This document shows, piece after piece, positions 1 to 7,673 of a DNA stretch of 52,561 nucleotides. The translations under genes and the position numbers were made by a program. Positions within the stretch are counted from its first letter, which is position 1. Every line of letters begins with the position of its first letter. The notes under the pieces were generated by a model, which saw only the letters and a list, made by a program, of their open reading frames with translations, did no database searches and was not told where the DNA came from. The stretch is from Pseudomonadota bacterium (GTDB taxonomy: Bacteria > Pseudomonadota > Gammaproteobacteria > Steroidobacterales > Steroidobacteraceae), in assembly GCA_023433705.1 (NCBI GenBank), contig JAEYUC010000041.1, positions 1 through 52,561 of the forward strand, read 5' to 3'.

Positions 1-300
1 GTCCAGGATCACGGCAAGGCCAACAAGGAGCTCGCGAGCATCGCGAAAGCGCAAGGGATCGATGCGCCGAAGAAACTCGATGCCGAACATCAATCGATGG
101 TGGACGAGCTCAAGTCGAAAAACGGAACCGATTTCGATCGCATGTATTCGCACCACATGAACATGGGTCATTCGGATGCTATCGACCTGTTCGAGAAGGA
201 GACGCGTTCGGGTGATGCGGCGCTCGCGGGCTTCGCGCAGAAGACGCTGCCGACGCTGAAAGAGCACAAGCAGCTCGCCGAGCAATTGCCGGGACAATGA
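1..300 (+). CDS. DUF4142 family protein, C-terminal part (5' truncated)
   Basis: The reading frame is open from the first base, so the gene begins outside the window; 99 residues are visible. The segment is helical and charged and carries the pattern of DUF4142 proteins: a DFDRMY segment, then HHMNMGHSDAIDLFEKE, then a run ending in KTLPTLKEH. DUF4142 proteins are small, usually exported, predicted ferritin-like four-helix bundles of unknown function, often found with stress-response genes. An internal ATG at 97 is not the start, because family-like sequence continues upstream of it. The next gene starts 13 bases after the stop, so the two may be co-transcribed. The family call is by recognition of the motif pattern; function is unknown. 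Confidence 0.8.
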   Translation, partial: VQDHGKANKELASIAKAQGIDAPKKLDAEHQSMVDELKSKNGTDFDRMYSHHMNMGHSDAIDLFEKETRSGDAALAGFAQKTLPTLKEHKQLAEQLPGQ

Positions 301-313
301 GGGGAGTGCGGCG

Positions 314-2101
314 GTGAGATTCGCGCGTACAAGCCTACTCGGCGTCCTTGCGTCCCTCGCGCTCGGGCTCGCGCCTTTGTCGTTCGCGCAGCAGGGCGAC
401 GGCACGGACCTTCAGCTCAGCGGTCACGTGTGGAAGCCCGTGAAGGTGCCCGCCGATGCGGAGCACCTCGCGCAGTTGCGGGTCCCGGCGGGATTCACGA
501 TCGGTGTATTCGCCCGCGACCTGCTCAACACGCGCATTCTCGAGGTCGCGGACAACGGCGACGTGTACGTGACCCGGCGCGACCAGGGCGACATCCTGCT
601 GCTGCGCGACGCGGATGGGAACGGCGAGGCTGACGGGCCGGCGCGCTGGGTCGGGCATCGTTCGGGAACACACGGCATCGCGATACACGGGAGCCAGTTG
701 TACCTCGTGACCGTCAAGGAGTTGTTCGCCGCGGACATCCGGCCCGATGGCACGCTTACCGAGTTCCGCCTGCTCACCGGCGACCTGCCTGACGCCGGGC
801 AGCACGCTAACCGCACCATCGAGTGGGGTCCCGACGACATGTTGTGGATCAGCGTGGGTTCGACCTGCAATGCCTGCAATGAGAGCAATCCCGAGAACGC
901 GACGCTGCTGCGCGTGTCGCCCGACGGGAAGTCGCGAGTGATCTGGGCACACGGCCTGCGCAACACGATCGGTTTCGACTGGCATCCCGAGACCGGCGAA
1001 CTGTGGGGCTTCGATCACGGCATCGACTTTCTCGGTGACGACCGTCAGCCCGAGGAAATCAATCGCATCGTGCGCGCGAAGCGATACGGCTGGCCGCATG
1101 TCTGGGGCAAGGATGGCATCACGCCGTGGACCAATCCACCGGGTGAGATCAGCAAGGAGCAGTGGCGCGATATGAGCACGCCGATGGTGCTCGGTTACAC
1201 GGCCCATTCCGCTCCGATGCAGTTCGTGTTCTATCCGGGAGGCTCGTTCCCCGAGGAGTACATCGGCGACGCGTTCGTGACGATGCGTGGCTCCTGGAAC
1301 CGCAAGCCCGCATCCGGCTATGAAATCGTGCGCGTGCGTTTCGGCGGTGGCCAGGCGCAGTCGATCGAACCGTTCGTCACGGGTTTTCTGTCGGACGGCG
1401 GCACGACGCATTTCGCGCGTCCCGTCGGCCTCGCCGTCGCGAGGGACGGTTCGCTGCTCATGGCGGACGACGCGAACGGCGTCATCTACCGCATCGCGTA
1501 CACGGGTGACGAGGGTTCGACGCGGGTAGTGAGGGCGCCGCCGACGGCGATGCTCGAGCAGGCCGCGCAGGGCGTCGGCGTGCCGCTCGCGATCGCGCGG
1601 CCCGAGACCAATGCGCCCGCGACGCTCACGGTGAACTCGCCGAGCGCGAAAGGGCGGATCGCGCGGCGGCACTCCGAGTACTACGACGGCGTGTCGCCGC
1701 GCATCACCTGGACGAAGGTGGAGGGCGCCAAATCCTACGTGCTCATCATGGAAGATCCGGATGCGAAGCCGATCACGCCGTTCGTCCACTGGGTGGCGTG
1801 GAACATCCGAGCTAACTACCGGCACCTGCCAGAGGGGTTGCAGGAACAGGAACGGCTGACCGATCCGCCGGGCCTGCTGCAGGGCCGCACCAGCCGCGGC
1901 ACGGTCGGATACCTCGGGCCGCGCCCGCCGGTCGGAGATCCGCCGCATCGTTATCACTTCCAGCTCTTCGCGCTCGACACGTTGCTCGACGTGCCGCCCG
2001 GATCCGAGCGCGACGTCGTCGTCGCTGCGATGGCGGGACATGTGCTGGCCGCCGGCGAGTTCGTCGGCGAATACCAGCAGACCGTTGCACCACTCAAATG
2101 A
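314..2101 (+). CDS. Sorbosone dehydrogenase-type PQQ sugar dehydrogenase fused to a PEBP (YbhB/YbcL-like) domain
   Basis: This is a 595-residue exported protein. Residues 1-25 are a signal peptide ending in SFAQQ. Residues about 45-400 form a beta-propeller of the soluble aldose / L-sorbosone dehydrogenase family, with repeated blade motifs such as LLRDADGNGEADG, a GTHGIAI segment and RYGWPHVWGKDG. In this family a bound PQQ oxidises sugars in the periplasm. Residues about 450-590 are a second domain of the phosphatidylethanolamine-binding (YbhB/YbcL) family, with YYDGVSPRITW, LIMEDPDA, FVHWVAWNI and YHFQLFALD. Propeller and PEBP domains in one chain is an uncommon arrangement. The start is GTG at 314, directly before the signal peptide. 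The stop nearly touches the next gene, so they probably form one transcript. The substrate is not predictable. Confidence 0.85.
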   Translation: MRFARTSLLGVLASLALGLAPLSFAQQGDGTDLQLSGHVWKPVKVPADAEHLAQLRVPAGFTIGVFARDLLNTRILEVADNGDVYVTRRDQGDILLLRDADGNGEADGPARWVGHRSGTHGIAIHGSQLYLVTVKELFAADIRPDGTLTEFRLLTGDLPDAGQHANRTIEWGPDDMLWISVGSTCNACNESNPENATLLRVSPDGKSRVIWAHGLRNTIGFDWHPETGELWGFDHGIDFLGDDRQPEEINRIVRAKRYGWPHVWGKDGITPWTNPPGEISKEQWRDMSTPMVLGYTAHSAPMQFVFYPGGSFPEEYIGDAFVTMRGSWNRKPASGYEIVRVRFGGGQAQSIEPFVTGFLSDGGTTHFARPVGLAVARDGSLLMADDANGVIYRIAYTGDEGSTRVVRAPPTAMLEQAAQGVGVPLAIARPETNAPATLTVNSPSAKGRIARRHSEYYDGVSPRITWTKVEGAKSYVLIMEDPDAKPITPFVHWVAWNIRANYRHLPEGLQEQERLTDPPGLLQGRTSRGTVGYLGPRPPVGDPPHRYHFQLFALDTLLDVPPGSERDVVVAAMAGHVLAAGEFVGEYQQTVAPLK

Positions 2102-2111
2102 GTGCGCGCGC

Positions 2112-3875
2112 ATGAGCCAGGGGCGAAACGGCGCCGGACTGCTGATCGACGGCCTCATCGCCTGGGGCGTCGACACGATCTTCGGCATGCCCGGAGACGG
2201 CATCAACGGGATCATGCAGGCGATCCACGAGCGCGAGGACAGGGTGCGATTCATCCAGGTGCGGCACGAGGAGTCCGCCGCACTCATGGCCTGCGCCCAC
2301 GCAAAGTGGACCGGTCGGCTCGGCTGCTGTCTCGCGACTACGGGTCCGGGCGGCGTCCACCTGTTGAACGGCCTGTACGACGCGAAGTTCGATCGCGCAC
2401 CGGTGATCGCGATCACGGGCCTTCCGTATCACGACCTGATCGATACGTTCACGCAACAGGACGTGGACCTCAACCGCCTGTTCACCGACGTCGCCGCGTA
2501 TTCGGCGCGCATCATGAGCGCCGCGCACGTGGACAACGCGCTGTCACTCGCGTGCCGCATCGCGGTCACGCAGCGCACGGTGGCGCATGTGTCCGTGCCG
2601 GTCGACGTGCAGGAGGAAAAACTCGAGGACGTCGAGCCCTCGCCGCGCAATGTCGAGCACCACGTGTCGTTCGCGAAGACCGACGGCGCCCGCGTCCCGG
2701 ACGAGGAGAGCATCTCTCGCGCACTCGATATCCTGAATCGCGGCCAGCGGATCGCGCTGCTCGTCGGGCAGGGCGCGCTCGGCGCGCGCGACGAAGTCAT
2801 CGAGATCGCCGAGTTGCTGGGGGCGCCCATCGTCAAGGCGCTGCTCGGAAAGGCCGTTGTGCCCGATGCGCATCCGCTTTCGCTCGGCGGCATCGGGTTG
2901 CTCGGTACGCGCCCTTCGCAGGAAGCCTTCGAGCAATGCGATACGTTGCTGATCGTGGGATCCACGTTTCCGTACGTGGAGTACTACCCGAAGCCCGGGC
3001 AGGCGCGCGGCGTGCAGATCGACCGCGACCCGTCGCGCATCGGGCTGCGCTTTCCGGTCGAGGCGGGACTCGTGGGCGATGCGCGCACGACGCTGAAGGT
3101 GCTGATCGCGCGACTCAAGGCGCACGCAGATCGTTCCTTCCTCGCGGACATGCAGGCGCGCAAGCGCGAGTGGGTGGAACTGCTCGAATCGTCGGCCGAC
3201 GCGCCGCGCAGGCGGCTCACCCCCGACCGTCTCGCACGCGATCTCGGCCGGCGGCTCGCGGACGACGCGCTCGTCGCCTGGGATTCGGGCCACAACACCG
3301 GCGTGCTCGCGCGCTACGTCGAGGCGCGGCCGGGCCAGATGTTCGCCGGCTCCGGCATGCTCGCCACGATGGGCTGCGCCGTACCGTACGCCATCGCGGC
3401 GGCGCTCGCGTATCCGGGGCGACAGGTCGTCGCATTCGTTGGCGATGGTGGCCTGACGATGCTGCTCGGCGAGCTCGCGACGATCCGGCGTTACGACCTG
3501 CCGATCAAGATCGTCGTGATGAAGAACAACACGCTCGGGCAGATCAAGTGGGAGCAGCTCATGTTCCTGGGCAACCCCGAATACGAATGCGACCTGCAAC
3601 CCATCGACTTCGTGAAGGTGGCCGCGGGGTTCGGGATCACCGGATTCCGCGCCGCCAGCTCGACGGACGTCGGACCGGCGCTCGACGCCGCCATGAACGC
3701 ATCCGGCGCGGCACTGGTCGAGGCGACGGTCGACCCAAACGAGCCTTTGCTGCCGGCGAAGCGCATCGACAAGTACGCCGAGAATCTCGAGAAGGCGCTG
3801 GAGAACGGCACGGCCGGCGCGGCGGACATCCGCGCGGCGCTCGCCCGCGAGCCGGCGAGAACCCAGCTTAGTTAG
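2112..3875 (+). CDS. Thiamine diphosphate-dependent enzyme (pyruvate oxidase / acetolactate synthase-like)
   Basis: The 587-residue product has the three-domain ThDP enzyme fold. The N-terminal PYR domain has the GMPGDGINGI loop and the catalytic glutamate in RHEESAALMACAHAKWTG (about residue 53). The central domain spans about 190-330. The C-terminal PP domain has the GDGG...NN cofactor motif (GDGG at about 444, ending in MKNN). The N-terminal pattern resembles PoxB-like pyruvate oxidases and thiamine-requiring dehydrogenases more than biosynthetic acetolactate synthase, and no small-subunit gene is adjacent. The frame is open further upstream, but ATG 2112 starts right at the conserved region, 10 bases after the preceding stop. 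Substrate is uncertain: pyruvate or another 2-oxo acid. Confidence 0.85.
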   Translation: MSQGRNGAGLLIDGLIAWGVDTIFGMPGDGINGIMQAIHEREDRVRFIQVRHEESAALMACAHAKWTGRLGCCLATTGPGGVHLLNGLYDAKFDRAPVIAITGLPYHDLIDTFTQQDVDLNRLFTDVAAYSARIMSAAHVDNALSLACRIAVTQRTVAHVSVPVDVQEEKLEDVEPSPRNVEHHVSFAKTDGARVPDEESISRALDILNRGQRIALLVGQGALGARDEVIEIAELLGAPIVKALLGKAVVPDAHPLSLGGIGLLGTRPSQEAFEQCDTLLIVGSTFPYVEYYPKPGQARGVQIDRDPSRIGLRFPVEAGLVGDARTTLKVLIARLKAHADRSFLADMQARKREWVELLESSADAPRRRLTPDRLARDLGRRLADDALVAWDSGHNTGVLARYVEARPGQMFAGSGMLATMGCAVPYAIAAALAYPGRQVVAFVGDGGLTMLLGELATIRRYDLPIKIVVMKNNTLGQIKWEQLMFLGNPEYECDLQPIDFVKVAAGFGITGFRAASSTDVGPALDAAMNASGAALVEATVDPNEPLLPAKRIDKYAENLEKALENGTAGAADIRAALAREPARTQLS

Positions 3876-3930
3876 TTCCGGCCCGTGGGATTCGTTATGC
3901 TCGTCCGCGGATGAGCATGATCCGTTTCCA

Positions 3931-4764
3931 ATGAGGCGGCCGGGAGTCGCGGCAACGTTATGCTTCGCGTCGTGCGTCGTGCAAGCGCAGGGCGTCGCGC
4001 CGCGCAGCGAAGACGAGGCGGTGGCCGAGTCGATCAACCACGTGTTCGCCACCGAGCTCGGCTCGGGCATCTACGATCTCGGCGGCCGCACGCTGCAGGT
4101 CTACCGGCTCACATGGAACAAGTATCTCGGCAATGCCCGGGAAGACGCACTGCGCGTGCGCTTCACGTTGCCGGGCACGTTCGGGTTCTTCGACTTCAAG
4201 CCGATCGACGTGATCGAGGAGGGCCCGCCCAAGCAGGTCGACAGCTTCAGCGTGAAGCCGGGCATCGAGCTCGACTTTCCGCTGAAGGACGGTTGGCACG
4301 TCATCCCGTACGCGAATGCCGGATTCAGTCTCGCGTCCAGCAGCGTCGAGGGATGGCTGTACGGCTGGGGCATCCGCGCGGATCGGCACACGCCCATCGG
4401 AGGGTGGCAGACGCTGTTCCGCGCGGACGTGAGCTACGCGAGCGTGAATTATCGCGACGGCACGCCCAACGACAGTTTCGCGCGTATCCGCCAGGGGATG
4501 GATTTCACGCGCGGCATCGGCTGGAACACGCGCGGCCACGAGGTCGAGTTGGGCCTCTATGGAGTCGTCGACGTCATCATCGATCCGCCGACCGTTCCCG
4601 TGGCCAACGGGGACAGCGAGCCGCTGCAGTTCGAAGCGGGCTTCACTTTCGCGACGCGGCCGCGCTTCAAGATCTGGAAGTTCGATGCGCCGCGGCTCGG
4701 CTTCGGATACCGCTACGCGGGCGAGATCTCGGGCTGGCGGTTCGTCATCGGCGCGCCGTTCTGA
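3931..4764 (+). CDS. Predicted outer-membrane beta-barrel protein of unknown function
   Basis: The product has 277 residues. A short hydrophobic N-terminus (residues 6-20, ending VVQAQ) looks like a signal peptide. The rest is rich in alternating polar and aromatic residues and glycine, in strands such as WHVIPYANAGFSLASSS and GWQTLFRADVSYASVNY, and the chain ends in phenylalanine (GAPF), the usual C-terminal residue of outer-membrane barrels. No named family is recognised. The start is ATG 3931; an upstream ATG at 3911 in the same frame is stopped by the TGA just before 3931. It is 55 bases downstream of the ThDP enzyme gene and convergent with the GST gene. The barrel assignment is inferred from composition and the C-terminus. 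Confidence 0.65.
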   Translation: MRRPGVAATLCFASCVVQAQGVAPRSEDEAVAESINHVFATELGSGIYDLGGRTLQVYRLTWNKYLGNAREDALRVRFTLPGTFGFFDFKPIDVIEEGPPKQVDSFSVKPGIELDFPLKDGWHVIPYANAGFSLASSSVEGWLYGWGIRADRHTPIGGWQTLFRADVSYASVNYRDGTPNDSFARIRQGMDFTRGIGWNTRGHEVELGLYGVVDVIIDPPTVPVANGDSEPLQFEAGFTFATRPRFKIWKFDAPRLGFGYRYAGEISGWRFVIGAPF

Positions 4765-4778
4765 AAAGGCGGCTTGCG

Positions 4779-5435
4779 TCAGGCCGCGGGAGCGTATCTC
4801 TCGAAGTTCGCGAGCTGCGCAGCCAACGCGCGCTGGAAGGCTGGCCGCGACTCGCAGCGATGTTGATAGGCGGCGAGCGCCGGCATGTCCGAAACCATGG
4901 TCGTGTGACGCAGGATCCGCAGCACCGTCGTCATGAGCAGGTCGCCCGCGGTGAACTCATCTTCCAGATAGTCCCGGCCCGACAGACGAGCAGCGAGCTC
5001 ATCGAGCCGTGTCTGCAAGAAAGCCTGTTGACCGGGCCGCCGCAGCTTCGACCACTCCTCGTCTTTGAAGAACAGATCCAGGCTCGCGAGGTTCTGCACG
5101 GCGGGCTCGAGAGTATTGAGGGCGGCGAACATCCAGGTGATCGCACGGGCGCGCGCCGCTTCGTCGACGGGCAGCAGGACGCGCGACCTCTGCGCGATAT
5201 GCAGCACGATGGCGCCGGACTCGAACAGCCGTAGTCCACCTTCTTCATAGACCGGCACCTGGCCGAATGGCTGCACTTCGCGATGCGCAGCGGCCTTGTG
5301 CTCGTTGAGCGCGAGCAGATGTTCCTCGTAGGGCAGCCCGGCTTCCTCGAGTGCCCAGCGCACTCGCAGATCGCGCACGAGGCCCTGCGCGAAGGGTGGT
5401 ACCCAGCGAAAGGCGGTGACCCGGATGTGAGTCAT
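4779..5435 (-). CDS. Glutathione S-transferase family protein
   Basis: This 218-residue cytosolic protein has the GST layout. The N-terminal thioredoxin-like domain (1-85) carries PFGQVPVYEEGGLRLFESGAIVLHIA, with the cis-proline of QVPV and the ES pair that contacts glutathione. An all-alpha C-terminal domain (95-210) contains DYLEDEFTAGDLLMTTVLRI, the usual position of the conserved aspartate N-capping box. A clear AGGAG lies about 7 bases upstream of the ATG. It is the last gene of a leftward cluster after the ArsR and SRPBCC genes with a 50-base gap. It may conjugate or isomerise small electrophiles; the substrate is unknown. Confidence 0.9.
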   Translation of the reverse strand: MTHIRVTAFRWVPPFAQGLVRDLRVRWALEEAGLPYEEHLLALNEHKAAAHREVQPFGQVPVYEEGGLRLFESGAIVLHIAQRSRVLLPVDEAARARAITWMFAALNTLEPAVQNLASLDLFFKDEEWSKLRRPGQQAFLQTRLDELAARLSGRDYLEDEFTAGDLLMTTVLRILRHTTMVSDMPALAAYQHRCESRPAFQRALAAQLANFERYAPAA

Positions 5436-5487
5436 ATGATCTCCTGGTAGGCCGATGCACCGCAGGCGAGGTTGACGAGGGTGCAGG

Positions 5488-5937
5488 TCATCGAACCGGA
5501 TCCTTGCCGTATTTCTGCGCGAGTTTCTCGATCGCGGTCGTCCAGCCCTTGTCGTGATCGGCCCTGTCGCTCTCGGGGAGTTGCGCGTGCGTGACGACGA
5601 TTTCCGTGTGGTCGCCGCGAGGCACGAAATCCACCGTCACGAGGGTGTCGCGTTTTCCGGTGTAGTGCGAAAGCCAGGTGAACTCGAGTCTTCGCGGCCG
5701 ATCGATCGTGAGGTAGACGCCCGTATGCGGCACGATCTCGCCGGACTCGAGGTGCATCACGATCTCGTAGCGGCCGCCCACACGTGCATCCACCGTCGCG
5801 ACGGTCCTCGGAACCGTGCCGGGGCGCATCCAGGCGGCGAGGGCTTCAGGATCGAGCCAGGCATCGAACAGGATCTCGGGCTTTGCGGCGATCGTGCGTC
5901 GAACGACGACAGCGGCGGGGGAGATGGCGGCATTCAT
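5488..5937 (-). CDS. SRPBCC (AHSA1-like) domain protein
   Basis: This 149-residue protein has the Activator of Hsp90 ATPase homology 1-like fold, a hydrophobic-cavity SRPBCC domain. Typical motifs are VVRRTIAAKPEILFDAWLDPEALAAWM at the N-terminus, GGRYEI in the middle, and a C-terminal helix beginning DKGWTTAIEKLAQ. The frame is open upstream to 6024, but the ATG at 5937 overlaps the stop of the ArsR gene in an ATGA and gives the normal family length. ArsR regulator plus AHSA1 protein is a common bacterial pair in which the regulator controls a small ligand-binding or stress protein; the ligand here is unknown. Confidence 0.9.
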   Translation of the reverse strand: MNAAISPAAVVVRRTIAAKPEILFDAWLDPEALAAWMRPGTVPRTVATVDARVGGRYEIVMHLESGEIVPHTGVYLTIDRPRRLEFTWLSHYTGKRDTLVTVDFVPRGDHTEIVVTHAQLPESDRADHDKGWTTAIEKLAQKYGKDPVR

Positions 5938-6278
5938 TTGCGTTTCCTCTTTTGCTGTCGGGTCACGAAGGCTTCGAGGGCGGCCAGCCGGCCTTCCCAG
6001 AACCGTCGGTAATGATCGATCCACATGGCGGCCTCCGAGAGCGGCGCGGCATCGAGCGATAACACGTGCTCGCGCCCGTTGACCGAGCGGCGCACGAGTC
6101 CGGCGCGCTCGAGCATGCGAATGTGCTTCGAGATGGAGTTCAGCGATATCGGGAATTCGGCCGCGATGTCGGTGATACGCGCATCGGTGTCCGTAAGTCG
6201 GGCCAGGATCGCGCGGCGCGTCGGATCGCAGAGCGCGTTGAATACGTCGTCGAGATTGGCGGAGCTACGTTCACCCAT
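5934..6278 (-). CDS. ArsR family winged-helix transcriptional regulator
   Basis: The product is 114 residues, a compact winged helix: VFNALCDPTRRAILARL (helix 1-2), DIAAEFPISLNSISKHIRMLERAGLV (recognition helix about 38-62), then the wing VNGREHVLSL. It has no CxCxxC metal site, so it belongs to the non-metal ArsR group commonly paired with SRPBCC proteins. The start ATG lies inside an 18-base perfect palindrome (6270-6287), and a good promoter ends just upstream, so transcription probably begins at or within a base or two of the ATG. That predicts a leaderless mRNA and tight self-repression. The SRPBCC gene overlaps its stop by four bases. Confidence 0.9.
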   Translation of the reverse strand: MGERSSANLDDVFNALCDPTRRAILARLTDTDARITDIAAEFPISLNSISKHIRMLERAGLVRRSVNGREHVLSLDAAPLSEAAMWIDHYRRFWEGRLAALEAFVTRQQKRKRK

Positions 6279-6315
6279 ATGGGTGAATATAGGCTGGTTC
6301 GTGTCCGGAGGTCAA
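6270..6315 (-). promoter_or_regulatory. Promoter and palindromic operator of the arsR-SRPBCC-GST operon
   Basis: Read on the minus strand: -35 TTGACC (6315-6310), an 18-base spacer, and -10 TATATT (6291-6286). The predicted transcription start falls close to 6279, at the ATG of the regulator. TTCACCCATATGGGTGAA (6270-6287) is a perfect palindrome that overlaps the -10 edge and the start codon. That is where a dimeric ArsR protein would block RNA polymerase. The elements are seen in the sequence; the autoregulation is inferred. Confidence 0.7.
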
Positions 6316-6318
6316 ATG

Positions 6319-6345
6319 GGGTGCCAGGAAACGGGGAATGTCCCC
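6319..6345. repeat. Palindromic repeat element (REP-like, GTCCCC family)
   Basis: This short element abuts the stop codon of the exonuclease III gene. Bases 6323-6345 match 48761-48783 (inside ureD) at 22 of 23 positions. It contains GGGGAATGTCCCC, a small dyad. Repeats built on GGGGACA...TGTCCCC are frequent in proteobacterial genomes and are often linked to RAYT transposases; no transposase gene is present in this window. Confidence 0.7.
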
Positions 6346-6346
6346 T

Positions 6347-7144
6347 TCAGATATCCAGGGTGATGCTCACGGGGCAGTGGTCGGAGCCCATGACGTCCGC
6401 ATGGATCTTCGCGTCCTTCACCTTCTTCTTGAGCGCTTCGGAGACGAGGACGTAATCGATTCTCCATCCCACGTTGCGTGCGCGCGCGTTCGCGAAGTGG
6501 CTCCACCATGAATAGTGGCCGTTGCCCTTCGTGAAGATGCGGAACGTGTCGACGAAGCCGGCGTCGATGAAGTTCTGGAACCCTTCGCGTTCCTCGTCGG
6601 TGAATCCCTTCTTGCCGCGATTGGGTTTCGGGTTCGCGAGGTCGTCTTCGGTGTGCGCCACGTTGAGGTCGCCGCAGAAGATCACGGGTTTCTTCTTCTC
6701 GAGCTGCTTGCAGTAGGCGAGGAATGCGGGATCCCAGTGCTTGTGGCGCAGATTGAGGCGCGAAAGGTCGTCCTTCGCGTTCGGCGTGTAGACGGTGACG
6801 GCGTAGATCTTGTCGAATTCGGCCGTGATCACGCGGCCCTCGTTCCACGAGTCGCGCTTGAGCTCGTCGGCGAACGTGAACTTCTTCGCGAAGGCGTCGG
6901 GAAATCCGTTGATGACCTTGACCGGCTCGGTGCGCGAGAAGATCGCGGTGCCCGAGTAACCTTTCTTCTCGGCCGAGTTCCAGTATTCGCAGTAGTCGGG
7001 CAGGTCGATCTCCGCCTGGCCCTTCTCGGCCTTCGTCTCCTGCAGGCAGAGGATGTCGGGCTTGTGTTCCTTCACGAATTTCTGGAAGGTGCCTTTCTTG
7101 ACCACGGCGCGGATGCCGTTGACGTTCCACGAATAGAATTTCAT
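6347..7144 (-). CDS. xth: Exodeoxyribonuclease III (AP endonuclease, ExoA/Xth type)
   Basis: The product is 265 residues, the normal length for the family. It starts with MKFYSWNVNGIRA, the canonical first strand with the metal-ligand asparagine. It continues with LCLQETKA (metal-binding glutamate), YTPNAKDDLSRL, CGDLNVAHTEDDL (Asp/Asn of the catalytic centre), WRIDYVLVS and GSDHCPV (the catalytic DH pair). It cleaves DNA 5' to abasic sites and degrades 3' ends during base-excision repair. The frame is open upstream, but the family start is at 7144. The gene sits 22 bases from the divergent GFA gene and is a separate unit from the ArsR operon downstream. Confidence 0.95.
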   Translation of the reverse strand: MKFYSWNVNGIRAVVKKGTFQKFVKEHKPDILCLQETKAEKGQAEIDLPDYCEYWNSAEKKGYSGTAIFSRTEPVKVINGFPDAFAKKFTFADELKRDSWNEGRVITAEFDKIYAVTVYTPNAKDDLSRLNLRHKHWDPAFLAYCKQLEKKKPVIFCGDLNVAHTEDDLANPKPNRGKKGFTDEEREGFQNFIDAGFVDTFRIFTKGNGHYSWWSHFANARARNVGWRIDYVLVSEALKKKVKDAKIHADVMGSDHCPVSITLDI

Positions 7145-7166
7145 GCGCGCAGTATAAGCGGGCACA

Positions 7167-7589
7167 ATGGGCGACATGGAAATCACGGGCGGTTGTTTGT
7201 GCGGGGCGGTGCGGTTCCGGATCTCGGCGAAACCCATCGCGGCGCGATTGTGCTGGTGCCGGCTGTGCCAGTACCTGGCCTCGGGTAATGCCACGGTCAA
7301 CGTGGTGTTTCCAAGCGATGCGCTCTCGATCGAGGGTGAGCTGCGCGACTATCGGAGCATCGCGGCGAGCGGCAATGTCATGCATCGGCGCTTCTGTCCG
7401 ACGTGTGGCACCCAGCTCTTCAGCGCCGCGGAATCCCGGCCGCACCTGATCATCGTGCGCAACGGGGCCCTCGACGACACCGAACTGCTCGCGCCGAGCG
7501 CCACGATCTGGACGTCCGAAGCGCCCGAGTGGGCCTGGATCGACGAAGCATTGCCCCAGCATGCCGGTCAGCCTCCGCCGATAGCCTGA
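7167..7589 (+). CDS. GFA family zinc-binding protein (CENP-V/Gfa-like)
   Basis: The product is 140 residues. The GFA fold is shown by its cysteines: GGCLCGAVRF (CxC), CWCRLCQ (CxxC) and RRFCPTCGTQLF (CxxC), which bind two zinc ions. The family is named after glutathione-dependent formaldehyde-activating enzyme, but most members have no proven activity. A second possible start is the ATG at 7176 (MEITGG). It is divergent from exonuclease III with a very short shared promoter region, and the hybrid kinase gene follows about 85 bases downstream. The family assignment is firm; function is unknown. Confidence 0.9.
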   Translation: MGDMEITGGCLCGAVRFRISAKPIAARLCWCRLCQYLASGNATVNVVFPSDALSIEGELRDYRSIAASGNVMHRRFCPTCGTQLFSAAESRPHLIIVRNGALDDTELLAPSATIWTSEAPEWAWIDEALPQHAGQPPPIA

Positions 7590-7673
7590 TCGGCCCACCG
7601 CGGGTAATCTTCGGGCCAACAAGATTCAGGCTCGGAGAGGGATCTGAACTCGCGCATTTCCAGGGAGTCGCGC

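Noticed and set aside
335..2416. Long minus-strand open frame opposite the sugar dehydrogenase and ThDP enzyme genes
   Set aside because: Arg/His-rich low-complexity translation with no motifs; a normal by-product of high-GC third codon positions in the plus-strand genes.
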